A DNA stretch of 64,000 nt from Methylobacterium sp. NMS14P. Lineage in GTDB: Bacteria > Pseudomonadota > Alphaproteobacteria > Rhizobiales > Beijerinckiaceae. Position numbers and translations under genes: made by a program. Shown here one piece after another: positions 35,159 to 44,891 of this stretch (position 1 is the first letter of the stretch; every line of letters starts with the position of its first letter). A model generated the notes under the pieces. That model was not told the DNA's origin. It saw only the letters and a program-made list of their open reading frames with translations, and ran no database searches. The stretch covers positions 5,935,001-5,999,000 of the forward strand of contig NZ_CP087106.1 of NCBI RefSeq assembly GCF_028583545.1, read 5' to 3'.

Positions 35159-35857
35159 ATGATCGATCCCGCCGCACCCGTCCTGGCCGTCACCGGCCTC
35201 GCCCGCGAGCGCCGCATGGCGGCGGGGGAGGGGGTCGAGGCGGTGGGGGCCGGCGGCAATCCCCACCGGCTCCGCCAGCTCCTCGAGGCCCGCACCCCGC
35301 CCGGCTGCCGGGCGGTGATCAGCTTCGGCATCGCGGGCGGCCTCGATCCCTCGCTCAGGCCCGGGGACGTCGTGGTCGGCACCGGCGTGGTGAGCGAGGA
35401 TGGGCGGCGCGCCGCCGATCTCGACCTCTCCGCCACGCTCCTCAACATCCTGTCCGGCGTCGGGCCGCGGGTGATCCCGGCGGATCTGGCGGGCGTCGAC
35501 ACCGCGGTTCTCGCGGTCGACGGCAAGACGGACCTGCGGACCACCACCGGCGCCGCGGCCGTCGACATGGAATCGCACGTGGCCGCGTCCTTCGCGGGCC
35601 GGCACGGCCTGCCCTTCGCGGCCGTGCGCGTGATCTGCGATCCGGCCGACCAGGCCCTGCCGGCCTTCGCGGCCTCGGCGCTCACGCCGGACGGCGAGCC
35701 CGACATCGCCGCCGTGTTCTTCGCCTTCGCGCGCGGCCGGGCGCGCCTCGGAGACCTGATGCGCCTCGCCCGGGACTCCAACGCCGCCTTCGCGGCGCTC
35801 GGACGGTGCCGGACGCGGCTCGGGCCGGGATTGGGCATACCGGCCCCGGGGCACTGA
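35159..35857 (+). CDS. hpnG: Adenosylhopane nucleosidase/phosphorylase HpnG
   Basis: HpnG releases adenine from adenosylhopane, giving ribosylhopane or its phosphate for bacteriohopanetetrol synthesis. The 232-residue protein has the nucleoside phosphorylase fold: VLAVTGLARERRMA at the start, VISFGIAGGLDPSLRPGDVVVG, and AVDMESHVAASFAGRHGLPFAAVRVICD. The ATG at 35159 fits the first beta strand. A GTG at 34922, overlapping the shc stop by 4 bases, would add 79 mainly Pro/Ala/Asp residues; it cannot be excluded because every other junction in the operon is coupled. A terminator for the opposite strand lies 35 bases after the stop. Confidence 0.87.
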   Translation: MIDPAAPVLAVTGLARERRMAAGEGVEAVGAGGNPHRLRQLLEARTPPGCRAVISFGIAGGLDPSLRPGDVVVGTGVVSEDGRRAADLDLSATLLNILSGVGPRVIPADLAGVDTAVLAVDGKTDLRTTTGAAAVDMESHVAASFAGRHGLPFAAVRVICDPADQALPAFAASALTPDGEPDIAAVFFAFARGRARLGDLMRLARDSNAAFAALGRCRTRLGPGLGIPAPGH

Positions 35858-35891
35858 GACGCGCAGGCGCCGTCGGGCGGGCCACGAAAAA

Positions 35892-35914
35892 GCGCCGGCC
35901 TGCACGGCCGGCGC
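35892..35914 (-). terminator. Intrinsic terminator of the degP-like gene
   Basis: GCGCCGGCC (35892-35900) pairs perfectly with GGCCGGCGC (35906-35914) over a TGCAC loop. Read on the minus strand the stem is followed by TTTTTCG, a good T run. It lies 58 bases after the protease stop and probably also separates it from hpnG. Confidence 0.75.
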
Positions 35915-35972
35915 GAGTCAAAGGTCACCACGAGACGGCGCGGGGCGGACCCCGCGCCGGGAGAGGCCGGCC

Positions 35973-37499
35973 TCAGCCGGCCTTCTTGTTGAGCGAGACG
36001 GCCACGAACCGGGTCTGGCCCTTGCCGCTCTTCACCCGCATCAGCACGGCCTTGCGCCCGCTCGACTCGGCCGCCCGGATCTGCGTCGCCACGTCCGCCG
36101 GACGGGACACGCTCTGGCCGCCGACGTCGAGGATCACGTCGCCCGCCTCGATGCCCTTGGCGGCCGCCGGGCCGTCGGGATCGACCTGGACCACCGCGAC
36201 GCCCTGATCCGACAGACCGACATCGCCGGCCGGGGCGAGCTGCAGGCCGAGCCGCGGCTGGCCGTTGCCAGAGTCGTCGTCGCGGCTCGCCATCTTGGTG
36301 CCGTCGGTCGGCATCGCGCCGAGCGTCACCGTGGCGGTGTCGGCCTTGCCACCGCGCAGGTAGCTCAGCTCGACCTTGGCGCCCGGCTTCAGGCCGGCGA
36401 TCTTGCGCGACAGCTCGCGGGCGCTGTCCACCGTGTCGCCGTTGACCTTCTCGATCACGTCACCCGCCTTCAGGCCGGCCTTGGCCGCCGGGGTACCGTT
36501 CTCGGCGTGGTCGACGAGGGCGCCCTTGGCCTTGTCGAGGCCGAGACCCTCGGCGATGTCCTGCGTCACGGGCTGGATCTGGACGCCCAGGTAGCCGCGG
36601 GCGACCTTGCCGTCGGTGCGGAGCTGGTCGACCACCGCCTGGACGGTCTCGGCGGGGATCGCGAAGGCGAGGCCGACGCTGCCGCCCGACGGGGACGCGA
36701 TGGCGGTGTTCACGCCGACCACCTCGCCGTTGACGTTGAAGGTCGGGCCGCCCGAGTTGCCCTTGTTGATGGGCGCGTCGATCTGCAGGAAGTCGTCGTA
36801 GGGGCCGGCGCCGATGTCGCGGCCGCGGGCCGAGACGATGCCGGCGGTCACGGTGCCGCCGAGGCCGAACGGGTTACCGATCGCCACCACCCAGTCGCCG
36901 ACCTGGGGCGCCGACTTGCCGAACTGCACGTACGGGAAGTTCGAGCCCTCGGTGATCTTCAGCAGGGCGACGTCCGTCTTGGCGTCCTTGCCGATGACCT
37001 TCGCGTCGAGGGTGCGGCCGTCGTCCAGCGTCACCTGCACGGTCTTGGCATGGTCGACCACGTGGTTGTTGGTGACAACGTAGCCGTCGGCCGAGATGAT
37101 GAAGCCGGAGCCGACCGCGCCGCGCGGACCCTGATGCTGGGGCTGCATGCCGCTGGGGCCGTTCTGGCCGAAGCGCTTGAAGAACTCGCGCAGCTGCGGC
37201 GGCACGTTCTGGAGGTTGCGCCCCTGGCTCGGGCCGTCGTCGTCGTCGCTGCTCGCCGAGTCGTCGAGCTTCACCTTCACCGAGACGACGCCCGGCTTCA
37301 CCTTGCTGACGATGCCGGCGAACGAGCCCGGCGGGTGCTCGGGGGCCTCGATCGGCGACTTGGGCAGAGCCTGCGCGAAGGCCGGGGTCGCGGCCGGCAG
37401 ATAGCCGCTGCCGATGGCACCGCCGGCGATCAGCGCGGCGGCCGCCACGGAGGCGAGGGCGCGGCGCGAGGTGCGGCCAGTGGGACGGGTCTCGGTCAT
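35973..37499 (-). CDS. Do/DegP/MucD-type periplasmic serine protease
   Basis: This 508-residue envelope protease and chaperone has a signal sequence (hydrophobic residues about 15-42, ending AFAQA). The trypsin-like domain carries the full triad: His146 in TNNHVVDH, Asp176 in KTDVALL and Ser249 in KGNSGGPT. Two PDZ domains follow, about 285-375 (RGYLGVQIQPVT) and 415-500 (PRLGLQLAPAGDVG). A Ser/Asp-rich loop of about 10 residues precedes the protease domain. The ATG at 37499 gives a normal signal peptide; the longer start adds only 4 residues. DegP proteins degrade misfolded envelope proteins under heat or oxidative stress. Confidence 0.94.
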   Translation of the reverse strand: MTETRPTGRTSRRALASVAAAALIAGGAIGSGYLPAATPAFAQALPKSPIEAPEHPPGSFAGIVSKVKPGVVSVKVKLDDSASSDDDDGPSQGRNLQNVPPQLREFFKRFGQNGPSGMQPQHQGPRGAVGSGFIISADGYVVTNNHVVDHAKTVQVTLDDGRTLDAKVIGKDAKTDVALLKITEGSNFPYVQFGKSAPQVGDWVVAIGNPFGLGGTVTAGIVSARGRDIGAGPYDDFLQIDAPINKGNSGGPTFNVNGEVVGVNTAIASPSGGSVGLAFAIPAETVQAVVDQLRTDGKVARGYLGVQIQPVTQDIAEGLGLDKAKGALVDHAENGTPAAKAGLKAGDVIEKVNGDTVDSARELSRKIAGLKPGAKVELSYLRGGKADTATVTLGAMPTDGTKMASRDDDSGNGQPRLGLQLAPAGDVGLSDQGVAVVQVDPDGPAAAKGIEAGDVILDVGGQSVSRPADVATQIRAAESSGRKAVLMRVKSGKGQTRFVAVSLNKKAG

Positions 37500-37838
37500 G
37501 GGGGGTCTCAACCTCTCGGGACTGATCGGGACGACGCCGGCGGTCGCGGCCGTCGACGGGATCTGTCTAAGGGGCGGCGCCTGACCCGGGCGTGGCGATC
37601 AAATTACCGTTTGGACAGGTGGCCCAGCGGTCGCGGAGCCCCATCGCGATCCGGGCGGTCGGCATCGGTCGCGCGCGATCGGAACAGCGCGCCTCCTCCG
37701 TGCGGCCTGGGGCAGCTTCAGGCTTGTGCTGTCCGACACTGCGATTTCCGCGAGTCGACCTAAAATCCCGCTCAGTTCAGCGGGCCGGCGAGAACTTCGG
37801 TGCTGTTAGACGCCCGCGTACGAGAGGAGGAGATTGCA
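37500..37838. other. Intergenic region between the degP-like gene and a small secreted protein gene
   Basis: These 339 bases between divergent genes hold no plausible gene. They must include both promoters. A small hairpin, CCCGCT (37767-37772) with AGCGGG (37779-37784), lies in the probable leader of the secreted protein gene. I see nothing else that I can support. Confidence 0.5.
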
Positions 37839-38204
37839 ATGAAGACGCTGATCGCGGCCGCCGCGTTCTTCGGGTCAACTGTCGGCGCGCTGGCGATCGA
37901 CTCGTACGCGGATTACCGTGACTACTTCGACGCGAAGCCTGTCGCCGCAGATCACGCGCAGCGCGGCGTTTCCAAGAGGACGTACGGCGTCGATACGCGC
38001 CGCCCCGGCGATGATGGCGCCGCGAAGTCTGCGACCAACCTTCGGCCCGGCTACTGGAACCAGGCCGGCGGCTACGTTCCGCCGGACTATTCCACGCATC
38101 CGCCGGGCGCCTCGCAGGACGGGTTCTGGAGCCCGAACGACGCGGCGGCCGCCAATTGGGCCGGGCCGCGGGCGTTCACCGGCACCCTCGGCACCCGCCG
38201 GTGA
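37839..38204 (+). CDS. Small secreted hypothetical protein
   Basis: This 121-residue protein has a signal peptide (MKTLIAAAAFFGSTVGALA, cleaved before IDSYAD). The mature part of about 100 residues is polar, rich in Tyr, Asp, Gly and Pro, with GYWNQAGGYVPPDYSTHPPGASQDGFW, and lacks cysteines. A very strong GAGAGGAGGAG site 7 bases before ATG 37839 fixes the start and suggests high translation. No domain is recognised. It converges on valS with 37 bases between the stops. Confidence 0.7.
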   Translation: MKTLIAAAAFFGSTVGALAIDSYADYRDYFDAKPVAADHAQRGVSKRTYGVDTRRPGDDGAAKSATNLRPGYWNQAGGYVPPDYSTHPPGASQDGFWSPNDAAAANWAGPRAFTGTLGTRR

Positions 38205-38241
38205 CCCCCGATGACGGGTCGGAGTACCGCCGGGCGGGCGC

Positions 38242-40959
38242 TCAGTCCCCGCTGAGCCGGACCAGAGCTTCCTCGATCTTCGCCAGCCGCGCCGACTCGC
38301 TCTCGCGACGCTCGCGGTTCTCCTCGATGATCTCCTCGGGCGCCCGGGCCACGAAGTCGGCGTTGCCGAGCTTGGCGTCGATCTTCTTGATCTCGCCCTG
38401 GGCCTTGCCCTGCTCCTTCTTCAGGCGCGCGACCTCGGCCGCGAGGTCGACCACGCCTTCCAGCGGCAGGGCGGCGACGCTGCCGCGCACCAGGAGCTGC
38501 ACCGAGTTCTTCGGCGGCGTCTCCGCGAAGGTGATCTCCGACAGCCGGGCGAGGCGCAGGAGCGTGTCCCGCCACGCCTCCACCCGCGCCCGGATCTCCG
38601 GGGCGGCGCCGACCATCGCCAGCGGGATCTGCGCGCCGGCCGGGACATTGGTCTCGGATCGCGCCGAGCGGATCTGGCTGACGAGATCGACCACGAACCC
38701 GACTTCGGCCTCCGCGGCCGCGTCGGCGAGGCCGCCGAGGTCCGGCCAGGAGGCCAGGGTCAGCAGGCCGCGCTCCGGCAGGTCGGCGCCCTTGATGGCC
38801 CACAGCTCCTCCGTGAGGAACGGCATGAACGGGTGCAGCAGCTTGGCGACCTGATCGATCAGGAACGCCACGCTCGCCTGCGTCTCGGCCCGGATCGCGG
38901 GATCGACGCCCTCGCCCTGGAGCACGGGCTTGGCGAGCTCGAGATACCAGTCGCAGAAGATGTTCCAGACGAAGCGGTAGGCCGCCGCCGCCGCGTCGTT
39001 GAAGCGGAAGGCCTCGAGGGCGCCCGCGACCTCGTCGACCGCGCGGGCCGCCTCGGTGAGCGCCCAGCGGTTGATCGCGCCGGTGGCGGAGCGTGGGTCG
39101 AAGGCCGGATCCAGGCGGCAGCCGTTCAGCTCGGCGAAGCGGGCGGCGTTCCAGAGCTTGGTCGCGAAGTTGCGGTAGCCCTGGACCCGGTCGGTGGACA
39201 GCTTGATGTCGCGGCCCTGGACGGCCAGCGCGCAGAGGGTGAAGCGCAGGACGTCGGCGCCGACCTGATCGATCAGCTCCAGGGGGTCGACGACGTTGCC
39301 CTTCGACTTCGACATCTTCGCGCCCGACGCGTCCCGCACCAGGGTGTGCAGGTAGACCGTGTCGAAGGGCATCCGGTCGGTGAGGTGCAGGCCCATCATC
39401 ATCATCCGGGCGACCCAGAAGAACAGGATGTCCTTGCCGGTCACCAGGGTGTTGGTCGGGTAGTAGCGGGCGAGTTCCGGCGTCGAATCCGGCCAGCCCA
39501 GCGTCGAGAACGGCCAGAGCGCCGAGGAGAACCACGTGTCGAGGACGTCCGCGTCGCGGGTGAGGGCGACGGGCCGGCCGTGCCGCGCCTCGGCCGCGGC
39601 CAGCGCCTCGGCCTCGCTCTCGGCCACGAAGATGCCGCCCGCGTCGTCGTACCAGACCGGGATCTGGTGGCCCCACCAGAGCTGGCGCGAGATGCACCAC
39701 GGCTCGATGTTGGTGAGCCACTGGAAGAAGATCTTCTCGTAGTTCTCGGGCACGAACTTGGTCTGCCCGTCGCGCACCGCCTGCAGGGCGCGCTCCGCGA
39801 GCGGCTTGACGTTCACGTACCACTGGTCGGTCAGGTAGGGCTCGATGACCGCGCCCGACCGGTCGCCGTGCGGGACCGCGTGCGTGTTCGGCTCGATCGC
39901 GCGCAGGCGCCCGCGCGCCTCCATCAGGGCGACGACCGCCTTGCGGGCCTGCGCCCGGTCGAGGCCGTGGAGTGCCAGGGCCTCCGGATCCGGCGAGGTC
40001 CCGTCGAGGAAGTCCGCGTTGCCGTCGAGCAGCATGCCGCCCTCGGGATCGAGGACGTTGATCAGGCCCAGCCCCTGTCGGCGGCCGACGTCGAAATCGT
40101 TGAAATCGTGGGCGGGCGTGATCTTGACCGCGCCCGTACCCTTCTCCGGGTCCGAGTAGGTGTCGGCCACGATCGGGATCAGCCGCCCGACCAGCGGCAG
40201 GCGCACGCGCTTGCCGACCAGCGCGGTGTAGCGCGCGTCCTCGGGATGGACCGCGACGCCGGTATCGCCCAGCATCGTCTCCGGGCGGGTGGTCGCCACC
40301 GTGATGACGTCGCCGGTCTCGTTGCCGGCCTCGTCCACCACCGGGTAGTCGAAGTGCCAGAGATGGCCCTTGGTCTCGATCTGCTGGACCTCCAGGTCCG
40401 AGATCGCGGTCTGGAACTTCGGGTCCCAGTTCACCAGCCGCTTGTCGCGGTAGATCAGGCCCTGCCGGTGCAGGTCGACGAAGGTCTTGAGCACGGCCCG
40501 GCTCAACCCGTCGTCCATGGTGAAGCGCTCGCGCGACCAGTCGCAGGAGGCGCCCAGCCGCTTCAGCTGGTTGACGATCGCGCCGCCGGATTCCGCCTTC
40601 CAGGCCCAGACCTTCTCGACGAAGGCCGCGCGGCCGATCTCGCGGCGGCCGGGCTCCTGACGCTCCATCATCCGCCGCTCGACCACCATCTGGGTGGCGA
40701 TGCCGGCATGGTCCGTCCCCGGCTGCCAGAGCACGTCCTTGCCGCGCATGCGCTCGAAGCGGCAGAGGATGTCCTGCAGCGTGTTGTTGAGGGCGTGGCC
40801 CATGTGCAGCGAGCCCGTCACGTTCGGCGGCGGGATCACGATGCAGTACGGCGGCGCCCCGGCGCGCTCGGGCCGGCCGGCACGGAAGGCGTCCGCCTCG
40901 GCCCAGGCGGCGGAGATCCGCGCCTCGACGGAGGTGGGCTCGAAAGTCTTGTCCATCAT
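38242..40959 (-). CDS. valS: Valyl-tRNA synthetase
   Basis: ValRS charges tRNA-Val and edits misactivated threonine. The 905-residue class I synthetase has the HIGH-type motif HMGH (52-55) in [18 protein letters not shown], the KMSKS motif in [15 protein letters not shown], the editing domain with [15 protein letters not shown], and [10 protein letters not shown]. The C-terminal end is a coiled coil with [16 protein letters not shown] that contacts tRNA. Two adjacent ATG codons are possible starts (40959 or 40956). It follows popZ and tolC on the same strand, the order known from Caulobacter. Confidence 0.97.
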   Translation of the reverse strand: MMDKTFEPTSVEARISAAWAEADAFRAGRPERAGAPPYCIVIPPPNVTGSLHMGHALNNTLQDILCRFERMRGKDVLWQPGTDHAGIATQMVVERRMMERQEPGRREIGRAAFVEKVWAWKAESGGAIVNQLKRLGASCDWSRERFTMDDGLSRAVLKTFVDLHRQGLIYRDKRLVNWDPKFQTAISDLEVQQIETKGHLWHFDYPVVDEAGNETGDVITVATTRPETMLGDTGVAVHPEDARYTALVGKRVRLPLVGRLIPIVADTYSDPEKGTGAVKITPAHDFNDFDVGRRQGLGLINVLDPEGGMLLDGNADFLDGTSPDPEALALHGLDRAQARKAVVALMEARGRLRAIEPNTHAVPHGDRSGAVIEPYLTDQWYVNVKPLAERALQAVRDGQTKFVPENYEKIFFQWLTNIEPWCISRQLWWGHQIPVWYDDAGGIFVAESEAEALAAAEARHGRPVALTRDADVLDTWFSSALWPFSTLGWPDSTPELARYYPTNTLVTGKDILFFWVARMMMMGLHLTDRMPFDTVYLHTLVRDASGAKMSKSKGNVVDPLELIDQVGADVLRFTLCALAVQGRDIKLSTDRVQGYRNFATKLWNAARFAELNGCRLDPAFDPRSATGAINRWALTEAARAVDEVAGALEAFRFNDAAAAAYRFVWNIFCDWYLELAKPVLQGEGVDPAIRAETQASVAFLIDQVAKLLHPFMPFLTEELWAIKGADLPERGLLTLASWPDLGGLADAAAEAEVGFVVDLVSQIRSARSETNVPAGAQIPLAMVGAAPEIRARVEAWRDTLLRLARLSEITFAETPPKNSVQLLVRGSVAALPLEGVVDLAAEVARLKKEQGKAQGEIKKIDAKLGNADFVARAPEEIIEENRERRESESARLAKIEEALVRLSGD

Positions 40960-41072
40960 CGCGGGTACGGGCCGGCGCTTGTCCAAACGGGGGGTGCCCC
41001 GCTTTCGACCGTCACGCCGCTCGCGTCAACACGCGGACGGTGGCCCGCCGCCACCGTACCCGGGCCCCCGGC

Positions 41073-41714
41073 TCAGCGGCCGCGCGACACCCGCTCGATC
41101 TCGGCGCGCACGAGGCGCTCGACCACGGCCGGGAGGTTGTCGTCGAGCCAGGACTTCAGCATCGGCCGGAGCATCTCCTTGACGAGATCCTCCAGGGTCC
41201 GGGCGTTCTGCGTCAGGACCGTATGGGCCAGCAGGTTGAACGCGCCGCTGACGCTGGCATCGGTGGCCGGAGAGACGAGGGCCTCGCGCCCGGGCTCGGG
41301 TTCGGGCGCACGGGCGGCCTGGAGCACGGGCTGCGGCGGCGGCGGCGGCGGAGGCGGCTCCGGGACCGGCTCGGGTTCGGGGAGCGGCTCGGGCTCGGGC
41401 TCCGGCTCGGGCGCGGCGGTGACCGGGTCCTCGAAGTCGATCGCGTCGAAGTCGAGCAGGTCCGGGGCCGGCTCGGGTTCCGGCTCCGGTTCGACCACGC
41501 GCGGGCGCGTCACCGGCTCGGCGACCTCCGCGAGGTCGAGCACGTCGTCGGGCTCCGGAGCGGCCACCGGCACCTCGGCCGGTTTGGCGGCCTGATCGTC
41601 GGCGATGATCCTCCGGATCGACGCGAGGATCTCTTCCATCGAAGGCTCGTGCGCCTTATCGGCAGCCTTGTCCTGGAATTTGGAGTCCGGGATCTTGGGG
41701 CTTGCTGCACTCAT
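41073..41714 (-). CDS. popZ: Polar organizing protein PopZ-like (DUF2497)
   Basis: PopZ forms a polar matrix that anchors the chromosome origin through ParB in Caulobacter and relatives. The 213-residue protein shows the same three-part layout: an N-terminal helix EPSMEEILASIRRIIADD (about residues 24-41), a long Pro/Glu-rich disordered linker (about 45-135, with PEPEP runs and a run of eight prolines), and a C-terminal assembly region LEDLVKEMLRPMLKSWLDDNL followed by VVERLVRAEIERVSRG. The ATG at 41714 was chosen. The position between tolC and valS matches the Caulobacter locus, which strengthens the call. Confidence 0.9.
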   Translation of the reverse strand: MSAASPKIPDSKFQDKAADKAHEPSMEEILASIRRIIADDQAAKPAEVPVAAPEPDDVLDLAEVAEPVTRPRVVEPEPEPEPAPDLLDFDAIDFEDPVTAAPEPEPEPEPLPEPEPVPEPPPPPPPPQPVLQAARAPEPEPGREALVSPATDASVSGAFNLLAHTVLTQNARTLEDLVKEMLRPMLKSWLDDNLPAVVERLVRAEIERVSRGR

Positions 41715-41836
41715 CGGCAGGCGCACTCGGGCATGGGAGACTGGAAAGCGACCCGAACGGATCGATGTTCAATCAGTATTCCATGCCGTTTCGTGGCGGC
41801 AAGCGCGCCTGCAACACACTCCCCGTGGAAAAGCCT

Positions 41837-43498
41837 TCAGCGGCCGTCCGGCGTGCGCAGGCCGAACCACAGATCCTTGACCTGATCGTAGTGGACCTTG
41901 GCGCTGTAGTATTCGACCGGGAGCGCCGTGAAGCGCGCGGTCAACTGTCCGATCGCCTGGACCACCCCGTAGGAGAAGATCACCCGGTCGCGCTGGGCGA
42001 CGATGAGGCTCACGCGGGAGTTCAGCAGTTCCTGCTGCGCGTTGAGGACGTCCAGGGTCGTGCGCTGGCCGACGCGCGCTTCCTCGCGCACGCCGTTCAG
42101 CGCCACCTCGTTGGCCTGGACCTGGGCCTGGGCGGCGATCACCTGCGCCTTCGCGGCTTCGAGCCGGCCCCAGAAATCGACGATCTGGGCGCGGACCTGA
42201 TCGCGGATCTGATCGACCTGGATGCGGGCCTGGCCGACCGACTCCTTGGCCTGCCGGATCTGCGCGTAGGTCTGGCCGCCCTCGTAGATCGGGATCGAGA
42301 GCCGGCCGCCGACGAAGCCGACGAAGAAGCTCTGATTCGGGCCGTTCTGATCGTAGAGCTGGCTCAGCGAGCCCTGCAGGCTCAGCTGCGGGGCGAGCTG
42401 GCCTTCCAGGACCTTCACCTGGGCTTCGCTCGCGTCGACGTTGTGGATGGCCGAAACGACCTGCGGGTGCTCGCGCAGGCCGACGGCGATCGCCTGATCG
42501 AGATTGCGCGGCACGAACCGGTCCAGCGGCCGGCCCGGCGCGAGCTGGCGCGGCTCAACACCGATGTTCTGCCGGTAGACGCCGATGCTCGTGCGCAGGG
42601 TGGATTCGGCGAGGGCGACCTGCGATCGCGCGCCGGCCAGTCGAGCCTCGGCCTGCGCGACGTCGGTCCGGGTCACCTCGCCGACGTTGAAGCGGTCGCG
42701 GGTCTGGCGGAGCTGCTCTTCCAGAACTTCGACGTTGTTCCGGTTCAGCTCCAGCGTCGCCGTGTTGCTGAGCACGTTCATGTACGCCTGGACGGCGTTG
42801 TACAGGACGGTCAACTCGGTGAAGCGCAGGCTCTCGCGCTGGCTGTAGACCTGCGACTCCGCGCGCCGGACGGTATTGTCGGTCTGGAAGCCGTTGAAGA
42901 TCGTCTGCGTGACGTTCAGGCTGGCGGAACTCGGCAGGTACGTGGTGCGCGTCGTCCGCCGCGAGGTGATGACCTGGCTCGCGATGTCGGATGTCGCGCC
43001 GCCGGACAAGCCCTCACCGCCGGTCGCGGCACCCGCCGCCCCGGCACCTGAGGTCCCGATGCCCGCGGTTCCCCCCGCGGTCCCGATCCCCGTCGTCCCG
43101 ACCCCCGCCGTCGTCCCGGTACCGGTCGTCCCGGCGCCTGCCGTTCCGCCCAGGCCGCCGCCCGTCGTTCCGAGGGCCGATCCGCCGGTGGCCGCGGTCG
43201 TGCCGGCGGTGCCCGCCGACGCGACGGTGCTGGACGAGCGCGTCTGAAGGTACTGGACGCCGATCGCGGCGTTGACGTTGACGGTCGGCCGGTAGCCCGA
43301 CTGCGCGATCGCCACGTTCTCGTCGATAGCGCGCACGCCCGCGCGGCTGGCGTTCAGGCTCGGATTGCCCTGATAGGCCTTGGCGAGAGCGCTCTCCAGA
43401 GTCTCGGCGGATGCCGGCATGGCAGCCAGCATCGCGAGTCCGGACACCATCCCGGCCAGGCGGAACGTCGGGCAACTCGCTGGTGGACGTCGTGTCAC
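41837..43498 (-). CDS. tolC: TolC family outer membrane efflux protein with Gly/Thr/Ala-rich insertion
   Basis: This 553-residue outer membrane channel serves efflux and type I secretion systems. It has a signal peptide (start at GTG 43498, ending MPASA before ETLESALAKAY), two TolC repeats with SLNVTQTIFNGFQTDNTVRRAESQV and LSIPIYEGGQTYAQIRQAKESV, and paired coiled-coil helices with EEARVGQRTTLDVLNAQQELL near the end. Residues about 88-170 are a low-complexity insertion made of Gly, Thr, Ala and Ile with GTTG and GIGT units, placed between the first beta strand and the second. A TTG at 43555 would give a longer N-terminus. popZ follows on the same strand. Confidence 0.9.
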   Translation of the reverse strand: MTRRPPASCPTFRLAGMVSGLAMLAAMPASAETLESALAKAYQGNPSLNASRAGVRAIDENVAIAQSGYRPTVNVNAAIGVQYLQTRSSSTVASAGTAGTTAATGGSALGTTGGGLGGTAGAGTTGTGTTAGVGTTGIGTAGGTAGIGTSGAGAAGAATGGEGLSGGATSDIASQVITSRRTTRTTYLPSSASLNVTQTIFNGFQTDNTVRRAESQVYSQRESLRFTELTVLYNAVQAYMNVLSNTATLELNRNNVEVLEEQLRQTRDRFNVGEVTRTDVAQAEARLAGARSQVALAESTLRTSIGVYRQNIGVEPRQLAPGRPLDRFVPRNLDQAIAVGLREHPQVVSAIHNVDASEAQVKVLEGQLAPQLSLQGSLSQLYDQNGPNQSFFVGFVGGRLSIPIYEGGQTYAQIRQAKESVGQARIQVDQIRDQVRAQIVDFWGRLEAAKAQVIAAQAQVQANEVALNGVREEARVGQRTTLDVLNAQQELLNSRVSLIVAQRDRVIFSYGVVQAIGQLTARFTALPVEYYSAKVHYDQVKDLWFGLRTPDGR

Positions 43499-43865
43499 GA
43501 TGAACAAGCCCTTGCGGTCTCTTTCGGTCCGGAAGTCCGAGACGAAAACGGCCAAGGTACGGCGTTTCGCTCGTCTCCGATCAAGCCCGCCCCACCGTCA
43601 CGCTTAGCGCAAACCGGGCGCTTTGGCTCGCCTCGGCGCGGGTCCCGCGGCGGAAAGTGCGGCGTTGGGGCATTAAGGTGACACACCCCGCACGCTCACC
43701 GCGGCGTGGGCGCGTATTGAGCTGTCTAGTTTCATAAATACGCCCCATCAGAGACTATTGCCGGCTTGCGGAGACGCGAGACTTCCGGGCCGTCCGGGCG
43801 CCGCCGGCAGGGGAGGGCGTGCCCGTCCGAGGCCGCCCGCCTCCGCGGCCGGCACCGGTTCCCGC
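43499..43865. other. Intergenic region between tolC and the collagen-like gene
   Basis: These 367 bases contain no convincing gene. They should hold the tolC promoter. An AT-richer patch around 43712-43743 has 7-base inverted arms GCGTATT (43712-43718) and AATACGC (43737-43743), which may mark a terminator or a regulatory site after the collagen-like gene. Confidence 0.5.
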
Positions 43866-44612
43866 CTAGTACCGGTCCATCCCGCCGCCGCCGGCGTCGG
43901 GCTCCAGCTCCAGCGGGCCCTCGGGAGCTGAGTCGGGCTCGGGCGCACGGCGCGTGCGCGCCGGCGGGCGCGGCTTGGGCTCCGATCCCGTCAGCGCGGC
44001 CGACGGTTTCGGCTTCGGCGCCGCGCTCGGGGAAGCCGGCTGTCCGCGGGAGCCTGGCGGCCCGGGCGGCCCTGCCGGACCCACGGCGCCCATCAGCCCC
44101 GGTGCGCCGGCCATGCCGGTGGGGCCGCGCTCGCCCGGCGGACCTGGCGGGCCGGCGACACCCTGTGCACCGGCGGGCCCCTGCGGTCCGGGCGGTCCGG
44201 GCGGCCCCATCGCGCCCCGCTCCCCGGCAGCCCCGGCCTCGCCCCGCGGACCCGTCTCGCCGCGCGGGCCGACCAGCCCCGGCGCCTGGGGACCCTGCTG
44301 GCCGCACTCGCCGACCACGATGCTGCGGGTCTGTTTCGGCGTCCGCAGCGTCGCGATGCAGGTGGCCGGATGGTAGACGACGCGGAACTCGAAATAGCCG
44401 CGGCCGTCGGTCCGGTGCGGGAACTGGCCGTCGAGCGTGATCTCCACCCCCGGATCGTCGGCGTAGCCGATGATCCAGAGATCACCGCCGGTGATCTTGG
44501 CGGCCTCGATGCGCATGTCCGCCGCCCGCGCCGGCGCCGTGCAGGCGGCCGACAGGGCCAGCATCGAACAAAGCGCCCAGCGCTCGCGCCACAGGCGCTT
44601 GGCAGATCTCAT
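43866..44612 (-). CDS. Secreted collagen-like protein
   Basis: This 248-residue exported protein has a signal peptide (residues 1-31, ending PARAA) followed by an N-terminal region of about 75 residues that looks like a beta domain ([36 protein letters not shown]). Then comes a collagen-type stretch of 27 uninterrupted Gly-X-Y triplets (residues 112-192, with [13 protein letters not shown] and [11 protein letters not shown]). The C-terminal 55 residues are Pro/Lys/Glu-rich and disordered. Such proteins usually trimerise and serve as surface or matrix fibres. No sortase or anchor signal is visible. Its base composition is even more GC-rich in the repeat. Confidence 0.85.
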   Translation of the reverse strand: MRSAKRLWRERWALCSMLALSAACTAPARAADMRIEAAKITGGDLWIIGYADDPGVEITLDGQFPHRTDGRGYFEFRVVYHPATCIATLRTPKQTRSIVVGECGQQGPQAPGLVGPRGETGPRGEAGAAGERGAMGPPGPPGPQGPAGAQGVAGPPGPPGERGPTGMAGAPGLMGAVGPAGPPGPPGSRGQPASPSAAPKPKPSAALTGSEPKPRPPARTRRAPEPDSAPEGPLELEPDAGGGGMDRY

Positions 44613-44891
44613 GGCAGGTCACACAGTCTTTTCGACGATCAGAATGCCATAGCCCGCAAACTAAGCAATAAATTGCGGAGAAAGTTGGATGTGGAAAACG
44701 CGTCCGGTCGGCCGTCCTAATCCGAAATGGGTATTCGAAGGGCGCGCGGCGGGGCCTGTAGCGTGGCCGCGCTGGACCGGTTCAAGCGTGTGTGACCGGG
44801 CCGGCCGAGGAATGGCGCGCCGCTTCTTCGCCCGTCAGCACCTCGTGAGCGCCCCGGGTCCGGATTCGGATCCGCGGTGGAGGGTTCAACC

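Noticed and set aside
41073..41714. TonB-like energy transducer because of the Pro/Glu linker
   Set aside because: There is no N-terminal membrane helix or TonB C-terminal domain, and the two terminal helices match PopZ.
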